Below are positions 43,634 to 56,065 of a stretch of 64,000 bases of DNA, piece by piece. Where the stretch lies: the NCBI GenBank assembly GCA_949318235.1, contig OX439137.1, forward strand, positions 14,149,291-14,213,290, given 5' to 3'. Within the stretch, counting starts at the first letter, position 1, and the number at the start of each line of letters is the position of its first letter. The DNA comes from Ecdyonurus torrentis. Taxonomy: Eukaryota > Arthropoda > Insecta > Ephemeroptera > Heptageniidae. The notes under the pieces were generated by a model. The model was not told where the DNA came from. It saw only the letters and a program-made list of their open reading frames with translations, and did no database searches. A program made the position numbers and the translations under genes.

Positions 43634-44580
43634 TTAGCGAATATTAAGTCCAGGCAGCCCTTGGGCTTTTCTGGATCTTAATATATGTTGATATGCTAAT
43701 TCATATTGTCGTAATGTCGCATAGTTGGCTGGGCCCGGAATAGTGCGAAGTATTGTTGATTTATAACATAATTGGAAATTTGATATGCCATGAGAGGCCG
43801 CATGTTCAGCCACAGGTTTTTCCATCTCATTGTTTTTTATGGATTGTCTGTGGCCATTCATGCGGTCTCTCGCTTTTTGTCAATATTGACAGCATAACTA
43901 CAGCTTTCTCCACCAGAGGCTACCCCAAGCACCTGGTGGAGAAACAAATAGCAGAAGCTGCCAATAGATTTAGTTTGGGCGACAAAACACCTTGTGACCA
44001 AAATAAAACAAATAATGACAATCAATCTATCCGACCCTTCATCACAACGTATCACCCCAAATTAGAAAAAGGAATCAGACAGATGTTACAATATGCACAC
44101 CCCATTCTAGCCACCACCGAAACAAACCTACTGTTACCAAAAATACCACCAATAGCATTCCGTCAACCACCAAATATTAAAGCAATCTTATCCCATACTA
44201 ATCCCACACCAAAACCTAAGCCCCTACCTAGTGGATCTTTCCCCTGTCAAAACAACGGCAAACAGAGTAACAGAGGAAGGAGATGCGATACATGCATCAC
44301 TCAAATTCCCAGTAAAACGTTTACAAGTCCCGTCACCAACCTTACATACCCTATCCACGGCCACAATACTTGCACATCAGAAAACGTAATCTACAAACTT
44401 GAATGTACCCAACATACCACCAACCCCACCACAGGCCAACAGGAAAAATGTCAAGCATTTTACATAGGCTTAACCACACAAAAAGCGAGAGACCGCATGA
44501 ATGGCCACAGACAATCCGTAAAAAACAATGAGATGGAAAAACCTGTGGCTGAACATGCGGCCTCTCATGGCATAAATTGA
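43634..44580 (+). pseudogene. Penelope-like retroelement fragment (linker and GIY-YIG endonuclease) with inverted terminal copy
   Basis: From about 43885 the plus strand encodes STRGYPKHLVEKQI, a YHPKLEKGIRQML block, then a CDTC motif and a GIY-YIG nuclease domain (NVIYKLEC..FYIGLTTQKARDRMNGHR..KPVAEHAASH). This order is that of the C-terminal part of Penelope-like elements; the reverse transcriptase is absent. The frame ends abruptly at 44580 beside a family D piece. On the other side, 43634-43880 carries an inverted copy of the nuclease end that continues past the truncation (ISNFQLCYKSTILRTIP..), so the longer C-terminus survives only in the minus-strand copy. The last about 100 bp of both arms are nearly identical. 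Confidence 0.82.
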
Positions 44581-44705
44581 TATTTCTGATTACTGCTACG
44601 GCGTTACAGTTGGATTTTGAGACAAACTAATGTTATTTATGTAAATCCCATCAAGTGTTTTGTGATATAAATGCTTATGTTTTTTCTCTGGTCTATTCCT
44701 TTAAG
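44581..44705. repeat. Family D MITE fragment
   Basis: Right part of a family D element (GAGACAAACTAATGTTATTT.. to TCTCTGGTCTATTCCTTTAA) directly abutting the retroelement fragment. Confidence 0.75.
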
Positions 44706-45387
<682 letters not shown>

Positions 45388-45440
45388 AGTAATATAAAAT
45401 TAGTAGCTATGATGAATATATTTCATGTATGTACGTGCCG

Positions 45441-45442
45441 TC

Positions 45443-45519
<77 letters not shown>

Positions 45520-45534
45520 ACACACACACACACA
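45441..45534. repeat. (TC)n-(CA)n microsatellite
   Basis: Short TC run then about 40 CA units with one CACTCA interruption. Confidence 0.92.
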
Positions 45535-46124
45535 CCACAAATCTTTGTACTTGCACTTTGCACTATATTTTGCTTAATTACTGCAGAAATGTATCATGAA
45601 ATTTAATGTTAATACTGTAGTTTATTTCTATTAACATTTATTTAAATTTTTCTCATTAACGGCACTTGCATAACAATTTACATGTATTTGTTTATACATT
45701 AAATATTGTCATAATAATATAATTTACAATTATGTAAATTTTTTAGTGTGTGTTTTAATGTCATTAGAATATTAGAATATATTAGAATGCAAATTTAATG
45801 TGAGGTATTGAATGGTAAATCATAATATAATCATGCTCAAGTGATTTCCAGTCAATTTAAGAAAGAACTGTTAAGTTAATTTAAATTATTATTTAAAAAG
45901 CTGTCTCAGCCTCCACCTGGATTAGTGGGGCCAGCTTTCTTCTAACACTGCAGACTCTCCCTGGGGACTTAGTCACTCTACTTATGCACGTTACGGTCAA
46001 GGTACAACGCTTTACAGCGTATCGCGCGATACCTTGCAAACGGGCAGAAATAGCCAGATCAACAAGCCAAGCAATGTTATTATTTTTTTTTTTTTGCATA
46101 ATTTTATTATTACACAAGTTTAAA
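45535..46124. other. AT-rich non-coding
   Basis: A GC-richer patch at 45900-46070 (CTTTACAGCGTATCGCGCGA) has no recognised content. Confidence 0.45.
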
Positions 46125-46420
46125 GAAAATAAACCATCCCATCAGTTATTTTAATAAAATATAATCTGAAAGGATAGAGGGGCTTTACCATAGTGAGCAG
46201 GGTTGGACTGGCACTCAAGGGGTCTCTTCCGCTAAAGGGGTGTAACACCCTCTCGAGGGGCCACAAAAGGGAGCGTAACACCATAATTACGCCTCTTTTA
46301 GGGCCTCAGGGGCCTCCAAACAGGGGGAGCATGTCCGCTATCACGGACTTGCTCTTATGGCCAGTCCGAGCCTGATAGTGAGAGTTCCATAAATTGGTAA
46401 AAATCTTGCTATTAAAAAAA
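46125..46420. repeat. Family I copy split by a hAT-like MITE
   Basis: The host reads AATAAACCATCCCATCAGTT..CTTTACCATAGTGAG before the insertion and resumes at AGTTCCATAAATTGG after it. Confidence 0.6.
46198..46374. mobile_element. 177-bp hAT-like MITE with 8-bp target duplication
   Basis: Ends CAGGGTTGGACTGGC and GCCAGTCCGAGCCTG are inverted repeats; ATAGTGAG flanks both sides (46190-46197 and 46375-46382). CAGGGTTGGACTGG is a common hAT-type terminus. GC-rich compared with its surroundings. Confidence 0.9.
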
Positions 46421-46496
46421 TAATAATAAAATAACCATATAACACATTTTACTTTGCTGTAGTAATAAAATGTTAGTGACTTCCTTTTTGTTTCAG

Positions 46497-46568
46497 TTTC
46501 AAAATCAGTTCGAAATCTCAGGAAAACAGCTCAGAAGAAATATGTATTCTCTGATGATTCAAACTCAG
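46497..46568 (+). CDS. Candidate 72-nt linker exon (phase 1 to phase 1)
   Basis: Strong acceptor (TTCCTTTTTGTTTCAG), donor ACTCAG|GTATAT. It encodes VSKSVRNLRKTAQKKYVFSD followed by DSNS, a basic then acidic linker with a possible nuclear signal (RKTAQKK). Frame-neutral and phase-compatible with 42137 and 18169 upstream and with 48952 downstream. Confidence 0.65.
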
Positions 46569-46696
46569 GTATATATATATTTTTTTTTCTTCATATTTTT
46601 GCATCATAAGTCTCAGAGAAAAGTGTGATACTAACCCTGCATGTAAAATCATAATTTTATAAACGTTGCATTCAGTCAAACATAGGTATATATACC

Positions 46697-47007
46697 TATA
46701 GGGTGTGTACGCATGACGTCATTCTGCGTGCTTTTTGATGCTCTTCTTGAGCAATGAATAACATTGCTCATCATAGGACAAACGTAGTTTTTGGCTATTT
46801 TCTATGGAAAATTAGCTATTTTTTGGTCATTATTATTTTTCTTGCATACTTGAGGTACTAATTCAACCTGTTAACAGCATGCAATAATGCTCTCAAAAAA
46901 ATTGGGAAGTATTTTTAAACTGGCAAAATGTGCAATTTTCCTATACTGACCAATGTTATTTAGTACTCACTTATGACATTGAATTTAACATGAATGAAAC
47001 CACCCTA
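46697..47007. repeat. Family E element, copy 2
   Basis: Same orientation and near-identical to 43100-43408, including CGCATGACGTCATTCT. The linker exon at 46497 lies between the two direct copies. Confidence 0.85.
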
Positions 47008-47016
47008 CATATCGTC

Positions 47017-47130
47017 GCTGTGGCGGCTAAAGTGCCGATCTGCAAATACAACAAAGGTCATTTTTCTATGTTTTTGTATTGATAATGAGCCTTGTTGATT
47101 TTGCAGATCGGCACTTTAGCCGCCACAGTG
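47017..47130. repeat. 114-bp foldback MITE
   Basis: GCTGTGGCGGCTAAAGTGCC at the left and GGCACTTTAGCCGCCACAGTG at the right; arms extend through GATCTGCAAA. Short loop of about 50 bp. Confidence 0.85.
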
Positions 47131-47500
47131 AATATATAATATAGAGAATATATAAGATAAAGTGGTTTGTGTTCTATTTATTTTCAATTGAAATGTGCTC
47201 TAATCTTCCTGTATCTTCTCTTTAATTATTATTTTTAAATTTAATATTATTTATTATTACTTAATTGTTGTATAAACTTTTTTTTTTATATAAGTATAGA
47301 ATTTAGTTTACACATGATCGTGATAAAATATATTTTAACATTCAAAATAACCTCACATTATAAATTTAATGTTATTCTTATGAACAAAGCTTGTGCTGGA
47401 TTCATATTGTAAAACAGATTATCACAATCATCATTTAAACTATACTTAACCTATTAAAAAAATTGACTATTTTTTAAGTGCATTATGTATTATAATAATG
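47131..47500. other. AT-rich non-coding
   Basis: A piece at about 47155-47225 resembles family N ends. No exon seen. Confidence 0.45.
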
Positions 47501-47790
47501 TACAGTTTCAGACAAATGACAGGTAATCACTAATCATTAAAACATATGGCTATTTTGCGCGCCTCAAATTCTATGTGGAAACGATATCGTTGTGTCATAT
47601 TCTCGTGTTTTGATGCGGGTTCAGGTATAGCGTTATCTATCAGGTGAGCTGCTTTAGCCAGCAAGCCAAACATGCCTTGTTATGCACGTGAATATGACGT
47701 AATAAAACAGTTTTCACATAAGCTTGAGGTGCGCAAAAAAAGCAGGAAGTTTAAACAGTTTTAATTACCTTTCATTTGTCTGAAACTGTA
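47501..47790. mobile_element. 290-bp TA-flanked MITE
   Basis: TA-CAGTTTCAGACAAATGACA at the left, TTTCATTTGTCTGAAACTG-TA at the right, with subterminal AGGTAAT/ATTACCT and TTTGCGCGCCTCA/TGAGGTGCGCAAA pairs. Confidence 0.85.
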
Positions 47791-48138
47791 CAAGTAAAAT
47801 GTTTGAGGGTGGATGGGTGTTGTATAAATAAAAATAGAAATTTAAAGGAAGGAAGCAATAAAGATACAAAAAGTACTCCAATAAAATAAAATATCATATT
47901 TATGGAGATTAATTTTAAGTGATATTTTTATAATATAGTAATGGCTTCCATTTTACACCTCTGTTGAATAAACCACTCTACCAATGCATCAACTCCAAAC
48001 TATAATATGCATGTTAATGAAAAATGAAACATCTTTTGAATTTGAGCATTTCATAGTAAAGTGAGCTTCTCCCCTCGCACTATTTATCATTACTTTACAG
48101 TGCCTGTAAATGAGTTAAATGTATAAAATATATTGATG
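47791..48138. other. AT-rich non-coding
   Basis: Nothing recognised. Confidence 0.5.
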
Positions 48139-48374
48139 CTTACCCGTCAAAGTACAGAAACTGCACCTTTTTTTTTTCTACATCAGTTGTACATTTATAT
48201 TCAATACATTGTTCACAAATTAATTACAAATTTTGTTCACAATGACCGATCTACAAATTCCAAGTTCACCCATCTAGTTCTCCTGTTAAAACACATAGTA
48301 TAGCGCCAAATGTAGATCATTCATTTTGAGTGAAATTTGTACAGTGTAGTTTTGTTAACTTTGACGGGTAAACA
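48139..48374. repeat. Foldback repeat with TTACCCGTCAAAGT ends
   Basis: Left TTACCCGTCAAAGTACAGAA is inverted at the right (TTAACTTTGACGGGTAA). The interior has AATGACCGATCTACAAATTC against AATGTAGATCATTCATTTT. Confidence 0.75.
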
Positions 48375-48488
48375 TTGATTTACGTATTTAGTCTTCTTCT
48401 AGACAAAGCATGCTGTATCGCATATCTACTGTATATTTGATGTAATGTTCTTTTTGTATAAAATGTTAAAGTTGTTATTGTTATACAG

Positions 48489-48778
48489 TTAAAGGCGTAG
48501 CACACCTTGAACAAAAAAGTTGTGTAATATACTAACAAACCTAATATCAGTCATTGATTTCTAATTTATTTTCCATTCAAAAAATGACGCGAGCTCGTCA
48601 CAGCTCGCCTGGTCCATGCGCATGTAAAACAAGCGAGGTGAGACATCATTGCCCGCTCACACCATGTTGTGAAAGGAAAATAAATTAGAAATAAATGACT
48701 CCGACTAAATCAATGTTGATTTTCAGGTTTGTTAGAATATTACACAACATTTTTTGTTCAAGGTGTTCTACACCTTTA
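48489..48778. repeat. Family A MITE, copy 3
   Basis: TTAAAGGCGTAGCACACCTT at the left, AAGGTGTTCTACACCTTTAA at the right. It lies immediately upstream of the next finger exon. Confidence 0.85.
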
Positions 48779-48951
48779 ATATATAGAATGGCATGACATT
48801 TTATCTCAACAGAAAAAATTAATACAAGTTGTACGTATAGAAGATAAAACCGCCTCAATTTCTATGAAGATCAATTAACATTTGGGCAGTAGAGTAGATT
48901 TTGGAAGTAAAAGTAATACAAAAATTGATAGAACTTGTATTATGGTTATAG

Positions 48952-50639
48952 TTTTGAGCTCAGAAGAAATATCTACAATGGAAGCCATAATCAACAAGAA
49001 TGGTGATTTACACTCAGTAAGACTTTTATCATCAACCAAATTTCCACCCCAAATGTGCAATGATTCGTTAGTAAAGATGCTTGAGCCAATATCTGAAAAA
49101 CCAGAAACTTATTTACAATCACTGAAAACTGATAAAAATATCCAAACGTCGTTGCTTCTTGATAAAGACACAAGCTCACATTTAAAAAGATCAATGTCTT
49201 ATGAACAAACAGACCCACACAAATGTGCACATCTAGTACAAAATTCAGGGTATAAACCATCAAGCTATTCATCAGAAACACAAAATAGACAGTTAAGCTC
49301 ACTAAAAACTCGACCTGATGAACTCAATTTAAAATCACTTCTTGAAACACAAAATAAATTATATCCTATAAAACAATCTATTAATATTGAACATAATTCA
49401 AATAATTCAGAAACATCAGCAATTTGTTATGTTTATTGTAATATTTGTAACAACCCGTTCAGTGATGATGTTACTTTGATGAAGCATATGAAAGCAGCAC
49501 ATAAAAAATTGCAAAATAAATCAAGAAATATTGTACCCTATATTTGTAGCATTTGTCATAAAAGCTTCAGTGCAAAGCGCAGCCTAAATAGACATCAATT
49601 AATACTGCACTTAGGAATAAAATACCAGTGTGAAATTTGTAGCGAGAAATTTTCTCGTAATGAACACCTTCAGAAGCATAGACAACAATGGCATTTTGTT
49701 ATAGATCAATTTAGTTGTAAATACACAAATTGTACATATGTAACCAATAGTGGAGATCAGCTAACTAGACATATGACAGACATTCACAGTGAAGAAGTGA
49801 AATTGATAGTCTGTGGCAATGAAACCTTAATGACAACGAATAATGATAGAATTGAAAGTAACAGTGAGCATATTTCTAAAAATAAACAAATTTTCATTTG
49901 CAGCATTTGTCAAACAAGCTTTGATAAAAAACGAAGCTTAACAAATCATCAATTAAATCATCTAGGTTTAATGGTATACCAGTGTAATATTTGCAGCAAA
50001 AATTTTTATCAAAAAGACTTACAAAATCACAGATGTTTGTATTTTGGTAAAAGTGAATCATTTGAACATAAGTGCACACAATGTACATTTATGACCAATA
50101 ATAGAGATGTTATTATTAGGCACATGAAAGAAATTCACACCACTGTAAAAGAGAAAGTCATTGGTGATCAAACCTTGGCAATAAATGATATTAAAATTCA
50201 TGACAATGATCATAGAAATAAATCAAATATAATTTGTAGCATCTGTCAAAAACATTTCTGTAACAATTATGTCTTAAAAAGACATCAGTTAATTCATTTG
50301 AACAGAAAAGCACATAGTTGTGATATTTGTAATGTATCTTTTTATAGAAAGGATCACCTCCAATTGCACAAGAAATTTCATTTTGGTATCAAACCGTACA
50401 AATTTAATTGCCCACATTGTGCATTTGTGGCTAACAAGAGAAGAACAATTGATAAACACATAGAAGAATTTCACAACCAAGCAAATGTTTTTGTCAGTGA
50501 TCAAAACTTGCTGGATAATATTATATTAGATGATGTGGAGCTAATTCCTATTTCACCCCATTCACCATCAATGTCCCCCGATAATTTTCTAGAAGTTAAA
50601 TTAGAGGTGGTAGAGGATAACAATTATTTTGTTTATTAA
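48952..50639 (+). CDS. Alternative terminal exon with about 10 zinc fingers
   Basis: The finger frame is open from 48879 to TAA at 50637-50639. An in-frame stop lies at 48876, so the exon must begin after that. The acceptor ATTATGGTTATAG at 48951 gives phase 1 and reads V-LSSEEISTMEAIINK, giving 673 aa with exons 1-2, or 715 aa with linkers 42084 and 46497. Fingers include VYCNIC, YICSIC, YQCEIC, FICSIC, HKCTQC, IICSIC, HSCDIC and FNCPHC; one has an enlarged first loop (CKYTNC) and one ends HxC instead of HxxxH (YQCNIC). The tail is acidic (ILDDVELIPISP). A stronger-looking acceptor at 48812 would reach a stop after about 12 codons and cannot lead into the fingers. Confidence 0.8.
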
Positions 50640-50672
50640 ATTATTAATTCTATCTAAATATTTCATTCCTAA

Positions 50673-50675
<3 letters not shown>

Positions 50676-50736
<61 letters not shown>
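50676..50736. repeat. (TG)n microsatellite
   Basis: About 29 TG units just downstream of the stop codon of the preceding exon, probably in its 3' untranslated region. Confidence 0.95.
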
Positions 50737-50766
50737 GTAAGAAAAAAATACAGTTTAATATTAATA

Positions 50767-51102
50767 TGCAAATCAAAGAAAAGTAATTAATAGATTATTA
50801 TAATTAAAACACGTTATATTGAACATTCTAATACACGAACATCTTTAATTGAAATAGATACAAAAAAGGGAATGCAAAATTGCAAGCTCAAGGTTGCTAA
50901 TTAGAGAATTTTAATGCCATGATTGCCATGATTGTAATGCAACTGTGGTTGCATCATTACAGTCAGCAGTAAATTTCTCTAATTAGCAGCCTTGAGCTTG
51001 CAATTTTGCATCCCCTTTTTTGTATTAATTAAGATTTTTGCATATTATAACTTTCAATATAACGTGATTTAATTATAATCTATTACTTTTCTTTGATTTG
51101 CA
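50767..51102. repeat. 336-bp palindromic MITE, family N-like
   Basis: AAATCAAAGAAAAGTAATTA at the left is inverted at the right (..TTACTTTTCTTTGATTT). Inner arms GGATGCAAAATTGCAAGC-type and AATTAGAGAA/TTCTCTAATT continue toward a centre near 50940. Confidence 0.82.
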
Positions 51103-51314
51103 CAGTAGTATATTTGCACAGTATATTATTATGTGTTTACAGAAATTTTAACTATGTATTTTATATATCCTAGGTAGTGACTAGTGTAGACAAGCTATAT
51201 GATATTTTATTTAGCAGTATATAGTTTATTTACTTTTGAATCTTTAGAGTACAGTCACACTGCAATGAATTTGAAATGTTGCAGGAAATTTATAGGAAAA
51301 TCATGTAAACATAC

Positions 51315-51610
51315 ATTATACAAGAGTGGATGGTGCGGTGGGTTATCTCATCCCACCACAAACTCAGGGAGAGTTGGCAAGAGAGGAGAAATCTTTCTCA
51401 TAGACAATCCACATTATTTTAAGAGTCCATAATGAATGTGTAAGGTCCCCGTCTCTTATTTGTTCACCTAAAACATTTCAGACACCGTGAGCTCTGAACT
51501 GGAGCTCCTTATTTGCTGCACCATGACCTTAATTGCACACAGTCCAACAGTCTAAAGGGAAGACAATCCAACCACTATTGTATGTTTATATGTTTTTTCC
51601 CATGTAAACC
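51315..51610. repeat. Diverged relative of the family J foldback
   Basis: Shares CAAGAGTGGATGG.GCGGTG, the TCATCCCACCACAAA block, AAGAGAGGA and the GAGCTC..GCACCATGA order with the element at 10870-12030. Confidence 0.6.
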
Positions 51611-52476
51611 CTGCAAATTTAAAATTTAAATGTGGTAACTAACAAGTTTCAGTTGTATTTTATTTGTAAATCATAATTCAATTCTCTTAAGGGAATAAGG
51701 TACCGACCTTATATCTAAAAAACTAGAAGTGTTTTGGGTCTAAATTTGGTGTCATTGTGTAGCTAAGAGTCACACCTAGCCGTGATAAAAATTTCATGAT
51801 GACTGTCCCGAAAAATAGAAAAAAAATATATTGAAATTAATCTTGGGTCTTTTTTTTTGTAAAATTTCACAAAATCATATAAAATTAATTTGCACGGTAA
51901 AAAAAATGCATAATTTTTTTTATATATTTGAAATTGTTTGAAGCTGAAGTATCATTGTGCAAAAGTTCAGATTTTTTTGACGAGAAAAGTTTGAGTCTAA
52001 TGGCGACGTTGGCCCCCTACTCCCTCAAGGGTCCAGTATTTTATGTGTTTTTTATTTTCATTGCTGTTTTTATTGTTTATTATTTAAATTAAACAGTATA
52101 CTGTATAGTTTTAAATTATGGTAATAATCGTAGCTATTTTTTGTATGATCTTTTTGAAAATATTACAAGATGCAAGTGTGTGTGTAAAGGCATTAATACT
52201 AGTGCCAAAAAGTAATATGTGTGCATTGAAAACTATTGAATATAAGCATTTGTATATATTTAAGTGTTTGTAATGTAATTATTAGTGATGTAGTTATACA
52301 AGTTGTGTGTATGATTTTGTATCATGTTTTATTTTATTATTTTGCTAATAAATGGAATGAACAGAAAAAGAATAGACACAATGTCATTTGATTCAAATAT
52401 ATATAACAGTAATTGTCGAAGCACTTATATATAATTTAATGTTACCATATATTATGTTGTATCTCCTTGATTTCTC

Positions 52477-52507
<31 letters not shown>

Positions 52508-52545
52508 GCTTTTAGTTGAGGGTTATATTGCTTTTTTTGTTGCAG
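51611..52545. other. AT-rich non-coding with a possible TIR element
   Basis: 51688-52030 is bounded by CTTAAGGGAATAAGGTACC and ..GGCCCCCTACTCCCTCAAGG, imperfect inverted ends, with a unique interior. AATAAA at about 52348 could serve the upstream exon. A-run at about 52480-52506. Confidence 0.4.
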
Positions 52546-52602
52546 AACAAAGTGAACCTGAAATTATCTCTGCACGAAACAGTTACTCTAAGAGAGGCAA
52601 AG
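52546..52602 (+). CDS. Candidate 57-nt linker exon (phase 1 to phase 1)
   Basis: Strong acceptor (GCTTTTTTTGTTGCAG), donor GCAAAG|GTGAGA. Encodes EQSEPEIISARNSYSKRGK and leaves one base. Frame-neutral; followed 313 bp later by another linker of identical length. Confidence 0.68.
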
Positions 52603-52682
52603 GTGAGAACTAACTATATATAATCACTATAATAACAAAAGTCTCTTTGTCTCTTACTGTGGGATAATAATTGGTATTAAAA

Positions 52683-52860
52683 CAATATTTTATATATATA
52701 TATATATAATATAATGCTTGCATGCTGGGGGGAGGGGGGGGGGGGGGAAGGGTGATGCATGCATAGCACAATTCAGGGGCACAATTTTTAAACTTCACTT
52801 TTATTGAAGCACATGTTTGTTTGTTTTTTCTTTTCTCTCTCTCTCTCTCTCTCTCGGTCC
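52683..52860. repeat. Simple repeats between linker exons
   Basis: (TA)n at about 52690-52708, a G-run at about 52729-52747 and (TC)n at about 52837-52855, the last forming a pyrimidine-rich stretch upstream of the next acceptor. Confidence 0.8.
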
Positions 52861-52915
52861 CCCTCTTATTTCCACTTTTTCTTCTTCCTGCTGGCCTAAT
52901 GAGCCTTTGTTTCAG

Positions 52916-52972
52916 ATAAGAATCAACCAGACTATGTTCCACCTCATATACAAAAAAATAAAGCCAGCAAAG
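52916..52972 (+). CDS. Candidate 57-nt linker exon (phase 1 to phase 1)
   Basis: Strong acceptor (GCCTTTGTTTCAG), donor GCAAAG|GTATGC. Encodes DKNQPDYVPPHIQKNKASK and leaves one base. Its last codons (SK, G-phase) mirror those of the 52546 exon. Confidence 0.68.
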
Positions 52973-53873
52973 GTATGCATTTTGTGTGTGTGTTTTTATG
53001 TGCGTTTTTTTTTTTTATTTTTTTTTTTTTTTTTTTAATTATTATATTATTATTTTTTATCTTTGTGCCTTTGTCTATTTTTTACAATTAGAGGTTTTGG
53101 AAGTTGTTTCATTGGTGGGAGAATTTTGCATGGCATGAAATTTTAAAGGTTTACTTTTTTTTTTTTTTTTTTTTTCCTGTAGCTAAAAATTGGCATAACT
53201 GAATTATAAATTTACTTGCATATGAACTGAAAAATATAGTTTGTGTTTCTGTAATACCTTGTTGTTATATGAAATATTTGATTATGCTACAGATCTAGAT
53301 CTATGCATATATACTTTTCCATATCTCTTTGCCACTAATAGAAATATTGTAGATAACGATAGTTTTTTTTTTTTTTTTTTTTTTTTAGATTTTCTGACAA
53401 ATACCTTTTTTTTTTATTTGTTATCAAAGTCAGTATTATTAGTTAGCTTTTTGCTTTATTTTTAAACTAATGACCTCTACAAAGAAACATCATTGTCATG
53501 TCTATGAGGCGTCTGTTAAAGCGGTTATGTGATTAATTTTACTCCACCCTCCCCCACCTCACCCCCCCCAAAAAAAATGAAAGTAAAGACTTGATAAAAC
53601 TGCATTTTTTCCCCCTTAAAAAGTAAATTTTACAATTTTTATATTATAATTTACTGTGACACATCATAAAAAATATAAAAGAGATTGGCTAAATAAAAAT
53701 TTACTCGTATTTTAATTCTATGTAAAACTCTCTCTCTCTCTCTCTCTCCCACTCTCACTCTCACTCACTCATTCATTCACTTCCCAATGTTTTCAGACAC
53801 GCACCTTTCAAAAAATAATAATAAAACATATATTTTCCCCAAGCATTAATTAACATCATACAAAATTTCACAG
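52973..53873. other. Intron with T-runs and simple repeats
   Basis: T-runs at about 53007-53036, 53154-53175 and 53361-53386; (TC)n at about 53730-53750. TGACCTCTACAAAG at 53472 resembles the acceptor of the candidate exon at 56679, but the following frame hits a stop, so it may be a decayed duplicate. Confidence 0.45.
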
Positions 53874-54913
53874 ATGGATTCCATCATACATCTACAGATT
53901 CACTTCTAACAATACATGTTGGTTCACACGTAACCTCAAAATCAGACAAATCTAATAATTGTGGTTCAGCATTTCAACGTCGCAGATCTTCAATCTTAGG
54001 CCTTCAAAAAAATAAAAATAACAAAAACTCAATAGATAATATGAACAGTAAAACTTTAAAATTAAGTAATGCATTATTGCAAATCAAAAAAATTGCAAAT
54101 TTCTCTAGTTATAATTTACAATGTGACATTTGTAAGAAATTTTTCAAAACGAAACCAAATATGAAAGTTCATATGCTCATACATTTTGGAAGTCGTGATT
54201 TCAAATGTAAAATATGTAAGCGAGAATTTTTATTTGCTAATAAATTAAGAAGACATCTTAATACAAAACATAGTGATAAAAGACCTTTTAAATGCACTCA
54301 ATGTAATAAAACATTTAAAATTAAAGATAATTTGACAGCTCATGTCAAAAGATGGCATAATTTAAATAATTATGACAACATATGCAACATTTGTTCTAAA
54401 GCTTTTAAGTTTAAATCAGGTCTTAAATCACATATATTTCGAATACATAATAATATTAGAGCATTCAAATGCAGTCTTTGTATAAAAGCATTTAAAACAA
54501 AAGGAGAACTTAATCTTCATTTATATAGTCATAGCAATGAAAGAAATTTTCAATGTAAAAAATGTGAAAAAAGATTTAAAACTAAAAGTAAATTGACTAA
54601 GCATCAAGCAGTTCATAGTTCTGAAAGACCATATAAATGTTCTATTTGTAGTAATACATTTAAATTTAGAGATGCTTTGGTACTACATGTAAAAAGACAT
54701 ACAGATGAGCGTAATTTTAAATGTGAAACTTGTTCAAAAGGATTTAAAACATTACCTTGTTTAAAAGAACATTATAGTTCACATATAACCGAAAGAAAAT
54801 TTAAATGTAATAAATGTCGCAAATTGTATAAAGCTAAAAAAGATCTTAGGCTTCATATTGTAGGATGTTATAAAAAATTATTTCTTGGGCGTCCAAGACG
54901 TATGAACTACTAA
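53874..54913 (+). CDS. Alternative terminal exon with 9 zinc fingers
   Basis: Acceptor CAAAATTTCACAG at 53873, phase 1: D-GFHHTSTDSLLTIHVG, open to TAA at 54913. With exons 1-2 it gives 457 aa, or 495 aa with the two 57-nt linkers. A Ser/Asn/Lys-rich linker of about 80 residues precedes a compact, regular array: LQCDIC, FKCKIC, FKCTQC, NICNIC, FKCSLC, FQCKKC, YKCSIC, FKCETC and FKCNKC, with TGEKP-like linkers such as HSSERPYKC and HTDERNFKC. The last finger ends in Cys (HIVGC). This is the most canonical DNA-binding array of the locus. The ATG at 54041 lies inside the linker and starts nothing recognisable. Confidence 0.85.
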
Positions 54914-56009
54914 ATATGATACTAAATTGTCAGTCATCAAAAATAAAATATTCATGCTGTTTATTAATAAATAACATTAACAATTAATTAACTGCGTCGA
55001 TTGAAGCATTAAAAAAAATAGCACTTATACTATTTAGCTATATGAAAACAAAAGTCTTTTATCATTTATTCGATTTTAAATTAAATTTAATGTTTTGGGT
55101 GTGCAAAACTGTATATTATAGTTTCATAGATTAAGGCAATCTCTATTACCAGAAAGCAAGCCCAAGCTTCAGGTGGCGTTAACTGGCTAGAAATCATCAA
55201 AATTGACACGTTAGCCCTATATATGCTACAATGTAAAATTAGGGTACCCTTCGTAAACTTACTTATGTTTGCATGTTTATAAAAATCTTGCATTTCTTTA
55301 GTGGTTGCCTCTGTGTAAAATATAATTTGAATCTAATATTTATTATAACATTACATGCTATTTTTTTAGTTTCTTATCATATTGGGGAAAAAAATTGCCT
55401 TTAAATTATCAGTGTGCTTAAAAGAATTGTTAGTTATAATTTTTCCGGTAATGGATCTTTTATTATAAAATTTTTGTATGTATTTGTAAAAAATGTATTG
55501 TATTGATTGTGTTGTTTTTTAAATGTATATATAGCCTAATATAATAAGTAGGCCTATATTATTATTATAGGCCTATTCATTAAATTTACAATTTTTGTTT
55601 GTATGCATGTTTTTTTTTTATTATTATTTTATTTATTGTTATTATAGCCTATAATTATTATTATGAAGTTAAAAAAATGCTTGCTATCCTGAAAGCTATG
55701 CAATCTGCTTAGCATATGTGACCACAAATTTGCCTGCTTTACATTTTTTTTCCTATTCGTTACCTCCATGCATGTATATACTGTAATATTTTTTTTCTAT
55801 ATTTATAGCGCAATTAAAATGCATCAGCTTCTACAAAGGTTATATTGAAAACTTAAAATTTAGTTCTCTTTGAAAAGAATTGAAATTATTTTATTTTCTC
55901 GTATTCAAAGGCAAATTATTGTAAATATTTAGGCAACCTCGCACATGCAAGATGGAAATAATTTATTATGCATTTCAGTAGAATTCAAGTACTGTTTTAT
56001 ATTTTCATT
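54914..56009. other. 3' flank, AT-rich
   Basis: Several TAGGCCTAT motifs at 55530-55580. No gene recognised. Confidence 0.5.
54942..54947 (+). terminator. Candidate poly(A) signal for the exon ending at 54913
   Basis: AATAAA 29 bases after the stop codon. Confidence 0.5.
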
Positions 56010-56028
56010 CAGGGTTCGGATTAAACCC

Positions 56029-56065
<37 letters not shown>

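Noticed and set aside
48813..48951. Strong acceptor at 48812 as start of the finger exon
   Set aside because: In phase 1 it reaches TAA after about 12 codons, and the finger frame has its own stop at 48876-48878, so no frame from 48813 enters the fingers. It might still make a truncated isoform.
51688..52030. Definite transposon
   Set aside because: The inverted ends are imperfect and no target duplication or second copy is visible in the window, so it is only noted.
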